Shown here piece after piece: positions 8,931-18,409 of a stretch of DNA of 64,000 bases (its first letter is position 1; the number at the start of each line of letters is the position of its first letter). Location of the stretch: positions 558,001 through 622,000 of the forward strand of contig NZ_QMKJ01000002.1 in assembly GCF_003290085.1 (NCBI RefSeq), read 5' to 3'. A program made the position numbers and the translations under genes. Under the pieces are notes generated by a model. That model was not told the origin of the DNA. It was given only the letters and a program-made list of their open reading frames with translations, and made no database searches. This DNA is from Aliidiomarina sp. B3213 (GTDB taxonomy: Bacteria > Pseudomonadota > Gammaproteobacteria > Enterobacterales > Alteromonadaceae).

Positions 8931-8945
8931 GTGCGAAACACGCAC
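8931..8945. promoter_or_regulatory. Small inverted repeat before kbl
   Basis: GTGCG-AAACA-CGCAC (8931-8945) lies about 55 bp before the kbl ATG. A TAAAAT box follows near 8954. It could be an operator or promoter element of the kbl-tdh operon; short and unproven. Confidence 0.25.
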
Positions 8946-8998
8946 TAACTGCGTAAAATAAGCCCATATTTTTTTCCAGCAACCGCTAGGAGCAACGC

Positions 8999-10192
8999 AT
9001 GAAAAGCGCTTTTTACGATCAACTACGTCAACAAATTGAAGAAGTGAAAGAAGATGGTTTGTATAAAAACGAAAGAGCCATTAGTTCTTCACAGTATTCT
9101 GAAATTGAAGTGAATGGTCAAAAAGTTCTGAACTTCTGTGCAAACAACTACCTAGGTTTAGCCAACCACCCTGAACTGATTAAAGCCGCACAAAAAGGCT
9201 TAGACGAATACGGTTTTGGTGTTGCTTCGGTACGCTTCATTTGTGGTACTCAAACCATTCACCAGCAGTTAGAAAAGAAAATTAGTGACTTCTTGGGTAT
9301 GGAAGACACCATTCTTTACTCTTCGTGCTTTGACGCCAACGCTGGTTTGTTCGAAACATTACTCGGCCCTGAAGACGCCATTATTAGTGACGCGCTAAAC
9401 CACGCTAGCATTATCGACGGCGTGCGCTTGTGTAAAGCAAAGCGTTACCGTTACGCAAACAACGACCTTGTAGAGCTAGAGAAACAACTACAACAAGCTG
9501 AAGCCGACGGCGCTCGCCATAAATTAATTGCAACCGATGGCGTATTTTCAATGGACGGCATTATTGCCAACCTTCCAGGCATTTGTGACCTAGCCGACAA
9601 ATACAATGCATTAGTTATGGTGGACGACTCTCATGCAGTTGGATTCGTAGGTGACAAGGGCCGCGGTACGCATGAATATCATGACGTAATGGACCGGGTA
9701 GATATTATTACCGGTACACTAGGTAAAGCTTTAGGTGGAGCATCAGGTGGTTTTACTGCAGCTAAAAAGGAAGTTGTTGAATGGCTACGTCAACGTTCAA
9801 GACCTTACCTATTCTCTAATTCACTTGCGCCTTCCATTGTTACTGCCAGTTTGAAAGTACTCGACATGCTGAGTGAAGGTGACGAGTTACGCGTAAAACT
9901 AAAAGAGAACAGTAATTACTTCCGCGAAAAAATGACAGCAGCAGGCTTTGAACTTGCCGGAGCTGATCACGCCATCATTCCGGTAATGCTTGGTGATGCA
10001 AAAGTGGCAGCGCAAATGGCCGACAAGATGTTGCAAGAAGGCATTTATGTCGTGGGCTTCTCCTTCCCTGTTGTTCCAAAAGGGCAAGCACGTATTCGTA
10101 CACAAATGTCTGCAGCACACACCAAAGAACAGCTAGACCGCACTATAGACGCGTTTATTCGTGTAGGTCGTGAGCTCAATATTATTAAGTAA
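8999..10192 (+). CDS. kbl: 2-amino-3-ketobutyrate CoA ligase (glycine C-acetyltransferase)
   Basis: Second step of threonine degradation: cleaves 2-amino-3-oxobutyrate with CoA to glycine and acetyl-CoA. A PLP-dependent alpha-oxoamine synthase of 397 aa, matching E. coli Kbl (398). The PLP lysine is Lys243 in [20 protein letters not shown] provides the cofactor Asp and His. The ATG follows CTAGGAGCAACGC. The gene is 29 bp upstream of tdh, so the unstable intermediate is made and consumed by one operon. Confidence 0.97.
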   Translation: MKSAFYDQLRQQIEEVKEDGLYKNERAISSSQYSEIEVNGQKVLNFCANNYLGLANHPELIKAAQKGLDEYGFGVASVRFICGTQTIHQQLEKKISDFLGMEDTILYSSCFDANAGLFETLLGPEDAIISDALNHASIIDGVRLCKAKRYRYANNDLVELEKQLQQAEADGARHKLIATDGVFSMDGIIANLPGICDLADKYNALVMVDDSHAVGFVGDKGRGTHEYHDVMDRVDIITGTLGKALGGASGGFTAAKKEVVEWLRQRSRPYLFSNSLAPSIVTASLKVLDMLSEGDELRVKLKENSNYFREKMTAAGFELAGADHAIIPVMLGDAKVAAQMADKMLQEGIYVVGFSFPVVPKGQARIRTQMSAAHTKEQLDRTIDAFIRVGRELNIIK

Positions 10193-10221
10193 TAACAGTA
10201 TTAAGAACCGAGGTTTTAACA

Positions 10222-11250
10222 ATGAAAGTATTAGCAAAATTGAAAGCCGAACCCGGCATTTGGATGAGCGAAGCCGAGGTTCCTGAGTATGGTTACAACG
10301 ACCTACTCATTAAAATTAAGAAAACTGCAATTTGCGGCACAGACGTACACATTTATAAATGGGACGAGTGGTCGCAAAAAACGGTTCCAGTAGGCATGAC
10401 CGTGGGTCACGAATATGTGGGCGAAGTTGCAGCAATGGGCGAAGGTGTTCGTGGTTTCGAATTGGGTGACCGCGTATCTGGTGAAGGCCATATTACTTGT
10501 GGTCATTGCCGGAACTGCCGTGCGGGTCGCCGTCATTTATGTCGTAACACAGTCGGTGTTGGCGTGAACCGTCCCGGCGCATTTGCTGAATACTTAGTTA
10601 TTCCTGCAGAGAATGCTTTTAAATTACCGGACGAAGTGACTGACGACCTAGCGTCTATTTTCGACCCGTTTGGTAACGCAGTGCACACCGCATTAAGCTT
10701 TGACCTTGTGGGTGAAGACGTACTCATTACCGGCGCAGGGCCAATTGGAATTATGGCTGCTGCTGTAGCCAAGCACGTGGGTGCGCGCCATGTGGTGATT
10801 ACCGACATCAATGATTACCGTTTAGAGCTTGCCGCAAAAATGGGCGCTACACGCACAGTGAATACTTCGAAGGAATCACTGGACGTTGTTATGAGCGAGC
10901 TGGGTATGAAAGAAGGCTTCGACGTAGGTTTAGAAATGTCAGGCGTTCCAGTTGCGTTCAGCCAAATGCTCAATGCAATGAACCATGGCGGCAAAGTTGC
11001 CATGCTCGGCATTCCACCAGAAGACATGGCGGTAGATTGGAACCAAGTTATTTTCAAAGGATTGGTTATTAAAGGTATTTATGGCCGAGAAATGTTTGAA
11101 ACTTGGTACAAAATGGCTTCATTAATTCAAAGTGGGTTAGACCTAACGCCAATGATTACTCACCACTTCCCTGTCGACCAATACGAGGAAGGGTTTGAGA
11201 CCATGATTTCAGGCAAATCTGGAAAAGTAATCTTAGATTGGGAAGCCTAA
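10222..11250 (+). CDS. tdh: L-threonine 3-dehydrogenase
   Basis: Oxidises L-threonine to 2-amino-3-ketobutyrate with NAD+. Zinc-dependent medium-chain dehydrogenase, 342 aa. Catalytic zinc ligands Cys38 (ICGTD) and His63-Glu64 (GHEY); structural zinc Cys93, Cys96, Cys99 and Cys107; Rossmann motif GAGPIG near 170. All ligands are present. It follows kbl and precedes glpE by a single base, which indicates one transcript kbl-tdh-glpE-glpG. Confidence 0.97.
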   Translation: MKVLAKLKAEPGIWMSEAEVPEYGYNDLLIKIKKTAICGTDVHIYKWDEWSQKTVPVGMTVGHEYVGEVAAMGEGVRGFELGDRVSGEGHITCGHCRNCRAGRRHLCRNTVGVGVNRPGAFAEYLVIPAENAFKLPDEVTDDLASIFDPFGNAVHTALSFDLVGEDVLITGAGPIGIMAAAVAKHVGARHVVITDINDYRLELAAKMGATRTVNTSKESLDVVMSELGMKEGFDVGLEMSGVPVAFSQMLNAMNHGGKVAMLGIPPEDMAVDWNQVIFKGLVIKGIYGREMFETWYKMASLIQSGLDLTPMITHHFPVDQYEEGFETMISGKSGKVILDWEA

Positions 11251-11251
11251 T

Positions 11252-11575
11252 ATGAGTGAAATGCAGCACATTCAATTGGAAGACGCACGCGCCCGAGTTC
11301 GCTCGGGTGACTGTGTGCTTGCAGATATTCGCGATCCTCGCAGCTTTTCAATGGGTCATGTTGAATCGGCATACTCACTGAACAACGACAATATCAAAGA
11401 CTTTCTTGCTGAATGCCAAGGCAAAGCAGTCATTGTTGCTTGTTACCATGGCGTAAGTAGCCAAGGTGCGGCGCAGTTTATTGCAGCACAAGGCATTGAA
11501 GAGGTTTACAGCCTAGACGGTGGAATGACAGCGTGGGCAACTCAATATCCAGAGGATATGGTTAAGGGCGAGTGA
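11252..11575 (+). CDS. glpE: Thiosulfate sulfurtransferase GlpE
   Basis: Single-domain rhodanese, 107 aa, transferring sulfane sulfur from thiosulfate to cyanide or to thiol acceptors such as thioredoxin. Active-site loop CYHGVSSQ with Cys64, as in E. coli GlpE. Cytosolic, no signal peptide. It starts 1 bp after tdh and overlaps glpG (GTGA), so it is part of that operon. Linkage to glpG is conserved in gammaproteobacteria; its physiological substrate is not settled. Confidence 0.93.
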   Translation: MSEMQHIQLEDARARVRSGDCVLADIRDPRSFSMGHVESAYSLNNDNIKDFLAECQGKAVIVACYHGVSSQGAAQFIAAQGIEEVYSLDGGMTAWATQYPEDMVKGE

Positions 11576-12378
11576 AAAAGCTAACGCAGTCTAGCGACGA
11601 AACTCACATTAAAAAGCTGTATGCGTTGTTACTACAACACCGCATTCCTGTTCACGTTACAGAAGAGCAAGGTAAGGTAGTGTTGTGGCTTCTTCAGCCA
11701 GCATTCGAGGCGCAAGCCCTAGAGCTTATCGCTCAGTTCCACGACAATCCTGATCAGTTTCAATTCAAGCAAGGTGGCAAATCTCAAAGTGGCCTGGCAC
11801 TGCTTTGGCACAACATGGCAGCGCAAGCAGGAATTGTGACCTTTGTTATTGCGATAGCCGTGTTAGCTGTTGCTGCTTTACAGTTCTTATTTTTTGATAG
11901 TACAACGCAAAGTCTACTTATTGCTCCTCCAAACGCCACAGAGTTTAATTGGCAACAGCCATGGAAGCTTGTCACTCCTGCGTTCCTTCACTTTTCCGCT
12001 ACACATCTTATTTTTAATGTTTTCTGGTGGTGGTACTTGGGTGGTCGAATTGAACTAACACAAGGAAAAGGCACACTCATTACGTTGTTTTTCCTTACTG
12101 CTGTTATTTCAAACTTCGTGCAATTTGCGGTAAGCGGCCCACTGTTTGGCGGACTTTCAGGCGTAGTATACGGTCTTTTAGGTTTTTGCATGATCATGAG
12201 TGCGAAAAGAGGTGGTCCACTATGGCTTCCACCTGCACTTATCTTCTTCATGGTTTTGTGGTTGGTGCTCGGTTACAGCAACGCGTTGTGGGTTAACATG
12301 GCTAATGAAGCGCACTTAAGCGGACTGCTTAGCGGCTTAGGCTTAGGTGCATATTACCGCTTTGTGTTGAAGCGGTAA
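11572..12378 (+). CDS. glpG: Rhomboid intramembrane serine protease GlpG
   Basis: Cleaves transmembrane substrates within the inner membrane. 268 aa: an N-terminal cytosolic domain (about 1-85), then six hydrophobic segments. Catalytic dyad Ser196 in GGLSGVVYG and His248 in NEAHLSG; the conserved WR-loop region corresponds to WWYLGGRIE near 153. GTG start overlapping the glpE stop (GTGA). Last gene of the kbl-tdh-glpE-glpG run and convergent with the FliL-like gene. Confidence 0.95.
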   Translation: MKKLTQSSDETHIKKLYALLLQHRIPVHVTEEQGKVVLWLLQPAFEAQALELIAQFHDNPDQFQFKQGGKSQSGLALLWHNMAAQAGIVTFVIAIAVLAVAALQFLFFDSTTQSLLIAPPNATEFNWQQPWKLVTPAFLHFSATHLIFNVFWWWYLGGRIELTQGKGTLITLFFLTAVISNFVQFAVSGPLFGGLSGVVYGLLGFCMIMSAKRGGPLWLPPALIFFMVLWLVLGYSNALWVNMANEAHLSGLLSGLGLGAYYRFVLKR

Positions 12379-12403
12379 TATGACTCTTAGTCATTGCTAT
12401 TCG

Positions 12404-12817
12404 CTACTGGTAAATATACTTGGTGAATATTAAGTCGCGAATAATGTCTTCGCCTGTTTCTCTACGAATAAGTTCTTGAGCAACTTCTAAGCACGCTAAT
12501 CGAATTTCTTCACGGCCAGTAAGTGAACGTATTCTTGCTTCAGTTTCTGTGCTTAACACCTGAATAAACGCATTTCTCAAAAGCGGCGCATGGTACTCAA
12601 TCATGCTTAACTCTTGCGTACTTGGTACACGCACTTCAATTGCAACACGAATATACCCTAAGCTTGAGTCGCCCGGCGACTTTAAGTAATTAGTGGTTAT
12701 GTCAGGCTCGAAACCGAAATAAGCATGTTGAGCGTCTTGTGAAGAAGCCGTAAAAGGTAACACTGTCGCCACCGCAATGCTCATAATCAGCAGTAATTTT
12801 AATAACCTTGGTATCAT
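12404..12817 (-). CDS. FliL-like exported protein
   Basis: 137 aa. An N-terminal hydrophobic signal/anchor (about 5-25) is followed by a FliL-type domain: YFGFEPDITTNYL, LGYIRVAIEVRV, then MIEYHAPLLRNAFIQVLS and a C-terminal LIFTKYIYQ. FliL sits at the flagellar basal body and influences torque. Paralogues next to ubiC are common in marine gammaproteobacteria, and no other flagellar gene is here. Its role in motility is therefore unproven. Divergent from ubiC. Confidence 0.75.
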   Translation of the reverse strand: MIPRLLKLLLIMSIAVATVLPFTASSQDAQHAYFGFEPDITTNYLKSPGDSSLGYIRVAIEVRVPSTQELSMIEYHAPLLRNAFIQVLSTETEARIRSLTGREEIRLACLEVAQELIRRETGEDIIRDLIFTKYIYQ

Positions 12818-12926
12818 GCATGACTTCCTTTTTAAGTTGCTTAGGGTATCGGCAAGTTCAGCAAGTGCTGAAGCAAAATTGTCCTTCAGGTATGATAGTT
12901 CTATTGTTACGAAGATCGAATTTTAC

Positions 12927-13502
12927 ATGCAAATAAAATCTTTTTTTCCCGTAGGTATGGAAGCGAGCTGGCAAACCGAGCTACCGCAACTAGAACCGAA
13001 CCTGAATAGTTGGCTAAATGATGCGGGCTCTCTAACCGCAAAACTAAAGGCGTTGTCCAATAATTTTCGTGTAGAGTTATTAGGCCAACAACAGCTTCAC
13101 GCGCACAATTCTGAGATTCAGTTTTTGGGTATTACCGACACGCACCTGTGCATTGTGCGTGAAGTATTGCTCAACAGCGACGATGAGTCTTGGGTGTTTG
13201 CTCGTTCAGTGTTACCGGTGTCGTCATTGAGTGACGAAGATCAAGCATTAGCAGAAATGGGAAATAACCCTTTGGGTGAAGTGTTATTTCAAAACTCCTC
13301 TATTGTTCCTGGCGATATTCAGGTTGCTCAGTTTGACCAAGCTAGCAATGTCGTGAGATTAGACAATACTTTACATGCAAACTCAGTAACTTCGCTGTTT
13401 GGCAGAAGACGACTATTTCATCTACAAAATGGTCCTATTTTAGTCGCTGAAGTGTTCCTTTCTGCAGCACCTTGCTATGCTGAGAGTAAGGCATCAATCT
13501 AG
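12927..13502 (+). CDS. ubiC: Chorismate pyruvate-lyase UbiC
   Basis: Converts chorismate to 4-hydroxybenzoate plus pyruvate, the first step of ubiquinone synthesis. The C-terminal half has the UbiC signature: ESWVFARSVLP, NPLGEVLF and GRRRLFHLQNGPILVAEVFL. The open frame extends back to 12777, but a TATGAT box at 12891-12896 and family length (about 165-190 aa) argue for the ATG at 12927 (191 aa), or the ATG at 12957 (181 aa). The ribosome binding site is weak at both. It lies 10 bp before ubiA. Confidence 0.85.
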   Translation: MQIKSFFPVGMEASWQTELPQLEPNLNSWLNDAGSLTAKLKALSNNFRVELLGQQQLHAHNSEIQFLGITDTHLCIVREVLLNSDDESWVFARSVLPVSSLSDEDQALAEMGNNPLGEVLFQNSSIVPGDIQVAQFDQASNVVRLDNTLHANSVTSLFGRRRLFHLQNGPILVAEVFLSAAPCYAESKASI

Positions 13503-13512
13503 GAGTGATACG

Positions 13513-14388
13513 ATGAATCGTTTAGACGCATACCGCGCCTTAATGCGCATGGACAAACCCATTGGCACTTGGCTTTTGGCATGGCCCACTTTTTGGGCGC
13601 TGCTTATTGCTGCAAACGGCGACCCATCGGTTCGTTTAGTGGTTATTTTTGCTGCGGGTGTTTTCCTTATGCGCTCCGCCGGATGCGTAATCAACGACTT
13701 CGCTGACCGCCATATTGACGGCCAGGTGGAAAGAACAAAAGAAAGGCCATTAGCGAAAAAGGCTGTTTCCTCGTTCGAAGCCATTGTGCTTTTCGCCATA
13801 CTTATTTTCTTAGCACTGCTTTTAGTTCTCACACTCAACAAGCTCACCATAATTCTGGCATTTATAGCTGCTGCGCTGGCGATACTTTACCCCTTTACGA
13901 AACGCTGGACTCATGGCCCACAATTTATTCTGGGTGCTGCATTCAGTATGTCTATACCCATGGCATTTGCGGCTGCAACCAACTCTCTACCGCTGGTATG
14001 TTGGGTACTGTTTGTCGCTAATCTATTTTGGACTGTGGCGTATGACACAGAATACGCCATGGTTGACCGCGAAGACGACCTTAAAGTGGGAGTGAAATCG
14101 ACCGCCATTTTAACCGGCAAATACGACATTCCATTTATCGCATTGCTGCAAATATTGGCCGTCGCCTTACTCGCTTATGTGGGCTACACCATGCAAGCAA
14201 CATACGCGTATTGGGGTGGATTAATAGGTATGGCAGGATTATTTTTCTGGCAGCTTATTCTTATTCGCAATCGCGACACGGACGCATGCTTCTTAGCTTT
14301 CCGTCAAAACCATTATGCTGGCATGATTTTCGCGATTGGTTTAGCGTTGCATTATTGGCTACCGGTTCCTTTTGGTGCCTCTGTTTGA
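13513..14388 (+). CDS. ubiA: 4-hydroxybenzoate octaprenyltransferase UbiA
   Basis: Inner-membrane prenyltransferase that attaches the polyprenyl tail to 4-hydroxybenzoate, the product of UbiC. 291 aa (E. coli 290). First Asp-rich motif NDFADRHIDGQVERTKERPL near residue 61; second YDTEYAMVDREDD near 177; about eight or nine hydrophobic helices. I chose the ATG at 13513 because AGGAG lies seven bases upstream and MNRLDAYRALMR is the family start; the frame is open further upstream within ubiC. Confidence 0.96.
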   Translation: MNRLDAYRALMRMDKPIGTWLLAWPTFWALLIAANGDPSVRLVVIFAAGVFLMRSAGCVINDFADRHIDGQVERTKERPLAKKAVSSFEAIVLFAILIFLALLLVLTLNKLTIILAFIAAALAILYPFTKRWTHGPQFILGAAFSMSIPMAFAAATNSLPLVCWVLFVANLFWTVAYDTEYAMVDREDDLKVGVKSTAILTGKYDIPFIALLQILAVALLAYVGYTMQATYAYWGGLIGMAGLFFWQLILIRNRDTDACFLAFRQNHYAGMIFAIGLALHYWLPVPFGASV

Positions 14389-14394
14389 GGCACC
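14374..14394. terminator. Hairpin at the ubiA/plsB convergent junction
   Basis: GGTGCCTC (14374-14381) and GAGGCACC (14387-14394) form a perfect 8-bp stem with a 5-nt loop across the ubiA stop codon. The T-tract is poor, so termination is uncertain. It could mark the end of both converging transcripts. Confidence 0.4.
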
Positions 14395-14404
14395 TTGAAA
14401 CCTG

Positions 14405-16888
14405 TTAAGCCTTTATAGCATTGGGGGCAGCTTGGTCATTTAAAAGTCGTTTAGTCGACTCTTTAATGGTGAGCTGCACCGCACTTCCCATCAGAAAGTC
14501 TACTTCTTCACTGAGTACAGTAGCTCGGTCATCTGAAACGTAAGAACCGTCTTCAGCCACTACAATATAGCCCTCGGTTTTCAGTGTACTCACCAATGTA
14601 CTAAATACTTTCTTGTCGTAGAACTCAGGTGCGTCGATACCATGGCGAGAGCCTAACCGCATAGCCACGGTTTCACTGAATTTCTCTAAATCACTTCGCG
14701 ACAATGAACTTGAATGCTGTAGTAGCTCTAAAACTACTGCATAACGCGCTAGTGTTTCCCCTGCCGCGTCAGCAAGCATGACCAACTGTACGTATTCATT
14801 TTGATCGCGCTGAGCAATGGCGTAGCCGTCTTTGGTTTCAGTGAACCACCCTACCGACACAAAGTGCTCGCATAGCGCATTTACATAAAGCTCAACCTGC
14901 TCTTGGGTATGCGGCATGTAGAGTTCGGCTTGTATCATTGGGTAAACTTTCAATACAAACGTTTTTACCGCGTCCAAAGTAAAGTTGTGGTGGCCTCGCG
15001 CATATCTTGCGATTAGTGCAGGAATAATAAACGCATGCAAGATGTTGTTGCGATAATAAGTCATGCTTAAAGCTTGCACTTGGTCGAGCCGTACAACTTC
15101 TCCGGCATCGTCTTTGTCCACATGGAATTTGTTCATTTCCACTAAGTGGTTCCACATGTGCTCTAAATCACTGTCTGCTTCAGGTACTTGCAGCCAAGCG
15201 CTAAACTTCACTTCCTGCTGCAATTTAATGTAAGCACTTACTTGCGCCATAAGTTCGTCTTTGCTTAAGCGCTGTCTGTCTGTTGCAAGTAAACACATTG
15301 CCGCAAGGTTGATAGGATTTACCGCAGCGCCTTCGTTAACGCGCTGCATAAGAAGCCCCGCTAATTGGTTTACACAAGGCGTAAGCCATCGTGGCTTAGC
15401 AGGCTCTTCTGTACCTTTGGTTACTGAATCACGCCAGTCTGGAACCACGTTGTCCAAATAGTCACTAAGGCGCAACGGTTGGCCAAAGGTAACATAGCCC
15501 GTTCCGAAGTTACGAAGCTTCTTCAAAATGCCAAAGACTTGGAAAATGGACTCTTTCTCTTTGTTCTTACCACGTAACTCTTTATGGTAAGTACTTACTT
15601 CCATCACGTGCTCGTAACCGACATACACGGGTACTAAGCTAATAGGTCGACTAATGCCGCGAAGCTGGCCCTGCAGGGTCATAGCTAACATGCCCGTTTT
15701 TGGAGCAAGTAAACGACCCGTTCGGCTACGACCACCTTCCATAAAGTATTCGATGGCGTAACCTTTCTGGAAAAGGCGGCCTAAATATTCGCGGAATACT
15801 GTGGAATAAAGTTTGTTGCCACGAAAGCTACGACGAATAAAGAACGCACCGCCGCGTCGGAAAATAGGCCCCATCGGGAAGAAGTTCAAGTTCACCCCAG
15901 CAGCAATGTGTGGTGGTACTAAACCCTCTTTGTAAATAACATAACTAAGTAGGATGTAGTCCATGTGGCTTCTGTGGCATGGAACATAAACAATTTCATG
16001 ACCGTCTTGAGCGAGTTCGCGAACTTCAGCACTGTTCTTTACTGATATGCCCCGATAAATTTTGGTCCATAACCAAGACAGGAAGCGGTCACCAAAGCGT
16101 ACCAAACCTTCTCGGTAATCAGCCGCAATTTCATTTAAATATTGGCGCGCTACATTTTCTGCCTTTTCTTCGCTAATGTGCTTGCTCTTCGCTTCTTCCA
16201 AAATAGCCTTTCTAATAGCAGGTAGGCGAAGTAACTCGGCAATAATTTCTTTACGGCCTGTCAGTTTTGGGCCTGCAACGGCATGGCGAAGTCGGGCAAA
16301 ATGAGTTCGTGCGACACGTTTAAGTTTGCGAGCGAGATTTTTATCGCCTTTGAAGTCGTCGGCCATCTTTCTAAGGCTCACAGGTCTTGATACACGAACA
16401 AGTACGCTACGCCCGGAAAACAGCACCAGCATGAATTTTTTCCACTTACCTGGAACGTCGATGTCTGCGGTAATCGTTTTGCTGTCTCGCTTATCTTTAC
16501 CCGGTTCACGTCCCCAGAACATGCCTACGGGAAACATGAGTACGTTTAGGTCATCGAACTTATTGTGCAGGTCGAGTATTTCTGAGAAAGGCTCAATGGC
16601 GTCATACTCTAAACGGTGACGGTCGTCTTCTACATATAACACGCGTGGAAATTCGCGCCCTTTGACTTCGAAGGTCGAGGTCGGGTCGGGTAAGTTCAGC
16701 TCTTTTGCAGCCTGGCGAGCCACCACAAGATCCGCTGCCGACGGCGAACGCATAACATACACCACATGGTCGGGCTGTGAAGGCACCTCGTCATGGGAGT
16801 CCGCAATAGCCTTAAAACGTGTGAGTAGCTTTAAAGGCCACTTTAAAAGATAGAAAAACCAAGAAATATGGGTGCTGCTGTCGTTCAT
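14405..16888 (-). CDS. plsB: Glycerol-3-phosphate 1-O-acyltransferase PlsB
   Basis: Acylates sn-glycerol 3-phosphate at position 1 using acyl-ACP or acyl-CoA, the first step of phospholipid synthesis at the inner membrane. 827 aa (E. coli 807). The acyltransferase block has HRSHMD with His305 and Asp310, then the substrate motif FIRRSFRGNKLYS, YFMEGGRSRTG, and SLVPVYVGYE. All four family blocks are intact. It sits between ubiA and lexA as in enterobacteria. The 155-bp gap to lexA holds divergent promoters. Confidence 0.97.
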   Translation of the reverse strand: MNDSSTHISWFFYLLKWPLKLLTRFKAIADSHDEVPSQPDHVVYVMRSPSAADLVVARQAAKELNLPDPTSTFEVKGREFPRVLYVEDDRHRLEYDAIEPFSEILDLHNKFDDLNVLMFPVGMFWGREPGKDKRDSKTITADIDVPGKWKKFMLVLFSGRSVLVRVSRPVSLRKMADDFKGDKNLARKLKRVARTHFARLRHAVAGPKLTGRKEIIAELLRLPAIRKAILEEAKSKHISEEKAENVARQYLNEIAADYREGLVRFGDRFLSWLWTKIYRGISVKNSAEVRELAQDGHEIVYVPCHRSHMDYILLSYVIYKEGLVPPHIAAGVNLNFFPMGPIFRRGGAFFIRRSFRGNKLYSTVFREYLGRLFQKGYAIEYFMEGGRSRTGRLLAPKTGMLAMTLQGQLRGISRPISLVPVYVGYEHVMEVSTYHKELRGKNKEKESIFQVFGILKKLRNFGTGYVTFGQPLRLSDYLDNVVPDWRDSVTKGTEEPAKPRWLTPCVNQLAGLLMQRVNEGAAVNPINLAAMCLLATDRQRLSKDELMAQVSAYIKLQQEVKFSAWLQVPEADSDLEHMWNHLVEMNKFHVDKDDAGEVVRLDQVQALSMTYYRNNILHAFIIPALIARYARGHHNFTLDAVKTFVLKVYPMIQAELYMPHTQEQVELYVNALCEHFVSVGWFTETKDGYAIAQRDQNEYVQLVMLADAAGETLARYAVVLELLQHSSSLSRSDLEKFSETVAMRLGSRHGIDAPEFYDKKVFSTLVSTLKTEGYIVVAEDGSYVSDDRATVLSEEVDFLMGSAVQLTIKESTKRLLNDQAAPNAIKA

Positions 16889-16982
16889 ATTTTTCCAAGC
16901 GTTCTGCTATGTAAACCGTAAGTATGGATCATACCACTAGTTATTCGATGTTTCCGAATCAAAACTTTTTTCCATAAAAAAG

Positions 16983-17010
16983 TTGCACAGTAGTTAATAC
17001 TGTATATACT
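16983..17010 (+). promoter_or_regulatory. lexA promoter
   Basis: TTGCAC (16983-16988), 16 bp, TATACT (17005-17010). The -10 lies within the first SOS box, so LexA binding would block RNA polymerase directly. Confidence 0.6.
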
Positions 17011-17015
17011 GACAG
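17000..17015. promoter_or_regulatory. LexA (SOS) box 1
   Basis: CTGTATATACTGACAG fits the gammaproteobacterial consensus CTGT-N8-ACAG exactly. It overlaps the -10 of lexA. Confidence 0.92.
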
Positions 17016-17019
17016 CATA

Positions 17020-17035
17020 CTGTACGAATAAACAG
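17020..17035. promoter_or_regulatory. LexA (SOS) box 2
   Basis: CTGTACGAATAAACAG is a second exact CTGT-N8-ACAG, 20 bp centre-to-centre after box 1 and 8 bp before the lexA ATG. Tandem boxes are also found at E. coli lexA. Confidence 0.88.
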
Positions 17036-17043
17036 GTAATGAA

Positions 17044-17676
17044 ATGAGACCTTTAACGCCAAGACAGTCTGAAATACTCGAGCTTATTAAAGACCATATT
17101 GAAGCAGCCGGCATTCCCCCAACTCGAGCGGAAATAGCCCAACGCTTAGGTTTTCGCTCAGCGAATGCTGCCGAAGAACACCTTAAAGCACTAGCGAAGA
17201 AAGGTGTTATTGAAATGGTACCAGGCACCTCTCGCGGCATTCGTTTGCTTCAGGAAGCTGCTCCGGCAGAGATTATCGCTGAAGCGCAGGGTCTTCCGCT
17301 GATTGGTCGTGTAGCCGCAGGTGAGCCCATTTTAGCTCAAGAACATGTCGAGTCTCGTTACCAGCTAGACGAAAGTATTTTTAATCCCAGTGCAGACTTC
17401 TTACTTCGTGTTTCAGGCATGAGTATGAAAGACATTGGCATTTTAGACGGCGACTTGCTTGCAGTGCATAAAACAAATGAAGCAAGAAACGGGCAAGTTG
17501 TCGTAGCGCGTGTAGACGAAGAAGTCACCGTGAAGCGTTTTGAACGTCAGGGCAGAGTTGTGCTTTTACACCCTGAAAATGAAGAGTTCTCTATTATTCG
17601 TGTCGACCTAGAACACCAACCTTTCACTATAGAGGGGTTAGCTGTTGGGGTTGTGCGCAACGGAGGTTGGTTATGA
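17044..17676 (+). CDS. lexA: SOS repressor LexA
   Basis: Represses DNA-damage genes and cleaves itself when RecA is activated. 210 aa (E. coli 202). Winged-helix N-domain [16 protein letters not shown]...[15 protein letters not shown]; cleavage site Ala92-Gly93 in VAAGEP; catalytic Ser127 (SGMSM) and Lys164 (VTVKRF). The eight extra residues lie between the DNA-binding domain and the cleavage site, which otherwise matches E. coli numbering plus 8. It overlaps the sulA start, so both respond to the two SOS boxes. Confidence 0.98.
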   Translation: MRPLTPRQSEILELIKDHIEAAGIPPTRAEIAQRLGFRSANAAEEHLKALAKKGVIEMVPGTSRGIRLLQEAAPAEIIAEAQGLPLIGRVAAGEPILAQEHVESRYQLDESIFNPSADFLLRVSGMSMKDIGILDGDLLAVHKTNEARNGQVVVARVDEEVTVKRFERQGRVVLLHPENEEFSIIRVDLEHQPFTIEGLAVGVVRNGGWL

Positions 17677-18092
17677 AACATTCATTAGTATCCAAGAAAA
17701 TTTCTCACCCTGGCTTATGGGGTCATGAGAGTAGCGCTAAGCAGGCGCAAGCGGTAAACCAAGAGAGTCAGTTGTGGGCCGCGGTAAGCACTATGCGCCA
17801 GCAACCGAATCAATGGGTGACTTTAATTGGAAAACCTTCCAGAGAATTTCTTCAGCAGCTAGAAATTGCGGGTATTCCAACTGGTCGGATCCGTTGTATT
17901 ACGTCGAACAGTATTGAAACCGCTGTATGGGCTACAGAACAGGCTCTTTTACTCGATAACAGCCAGCTGGTTATTGCCTGGTTAAATAATGTCTCTGAGC
18001 GCGACCAAAAACGGCTACAGCTCGCGGCACGCAACAGCCAGAGCATTAACTTCCTTTTCACAAACCCGACCAGTATTCAACCACTCCACTAA
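17673..18092 (+). CDS. sulA: SulA-like SOS cell-division inhibitor
   Basis: 139 aa. The pattern [45 protein letters not shown] and [13 protein letters not shown] follows the SulA/RecA-like fold seen in E. coli SulA. SulA blocks FtsZ polymerisation during SOS. The frame is open six bases earlier (TTG), but the ATG at 17673 overlaps the lexA stop (ATGA), the usual coupled arrangement. Damage-inducible from the lexA promoter (inference). A terminator follows. Confidence 0.82.
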   Translation: MKHSLVSKKISHPGLWGHESSAKQAQAVNQESQLWAAVSTMRQQPNQWVTLIGKPSREFLQQLEIAGIPTGRIRCITSNSIETAVWATEQALLLDNSQLVIAWLNNVSERDQKRLQLAARNSQSINFLFTNPTSIQPLH

Positions 18093-18113
18093 CCCTTTTG
18101 TAGGGTTTTCCCC

Positions 18114-18140
18114 GGGGCTGTTAACAACAGCCCCTTTTTT
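18114..18140 (+). terminator. lexA-sulA terminator
   Basis: GGGGCTGTT (18114-18122), loop AAC, AACAGCCCC (18126-18134), then TTTTTT. A strong intrinsic terminator 21 bp after the sulA stop. Confidence 0.92.
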
Positions 18141-18409
18141 ATTAACATCTTTGGTGGTATTTTGTTCCTCGCAACGAAATTTGTGCAAGATTGTAGCTGC
18201 CGAACATCCAAAGTTGCTTTCCTGTACAAGTGAAATAAAAACAATAAATGTGCGAACTTTCGCAGTAATAAAAACAACAACAAAGGGTTACGCAAGAATT
18301 GTGATTTCAGGGGAAAGCGGTTCCTATTCTTGTTGACCTCTTTGTTCTTTTCGTCTGACTGAATATCCCCGGTGTTCAACTAGGCCTAAGGAGAAAGAGG
18401 AGAAGTCGA
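18141..18409 (+). other. Leader region of the cytochrome c oxidase operon
   Basis: A 269-bp gene-free stretch before coxB. A possible promoter is TTGCTT (18214-18219), 16 bp, TAAAAA (18236-18241). A TTGACC at 18333-18338 lacks a convincing -10. The coxB start is preceded by a purine-rich AAGGAGAAAGAGGAGAAG stretch. I see no riboswitch-like fold or repeat. Confidence 0.4.

Noticed and set aside
12777-12926. N-terminal extension of the ubiC frame
   Set aside because: It overlaps the divergent FliL-like gene, precedes a TATGAT promoter box and has no UbiC similarity; internal ATGs at 12927 or 12957 fit the family length.
18141-18409. Riboswitch or small RNA in the coxB leader
   Set aside because: No conserved fold, stem-loop or terminator recognised; only weak promoter candidates.
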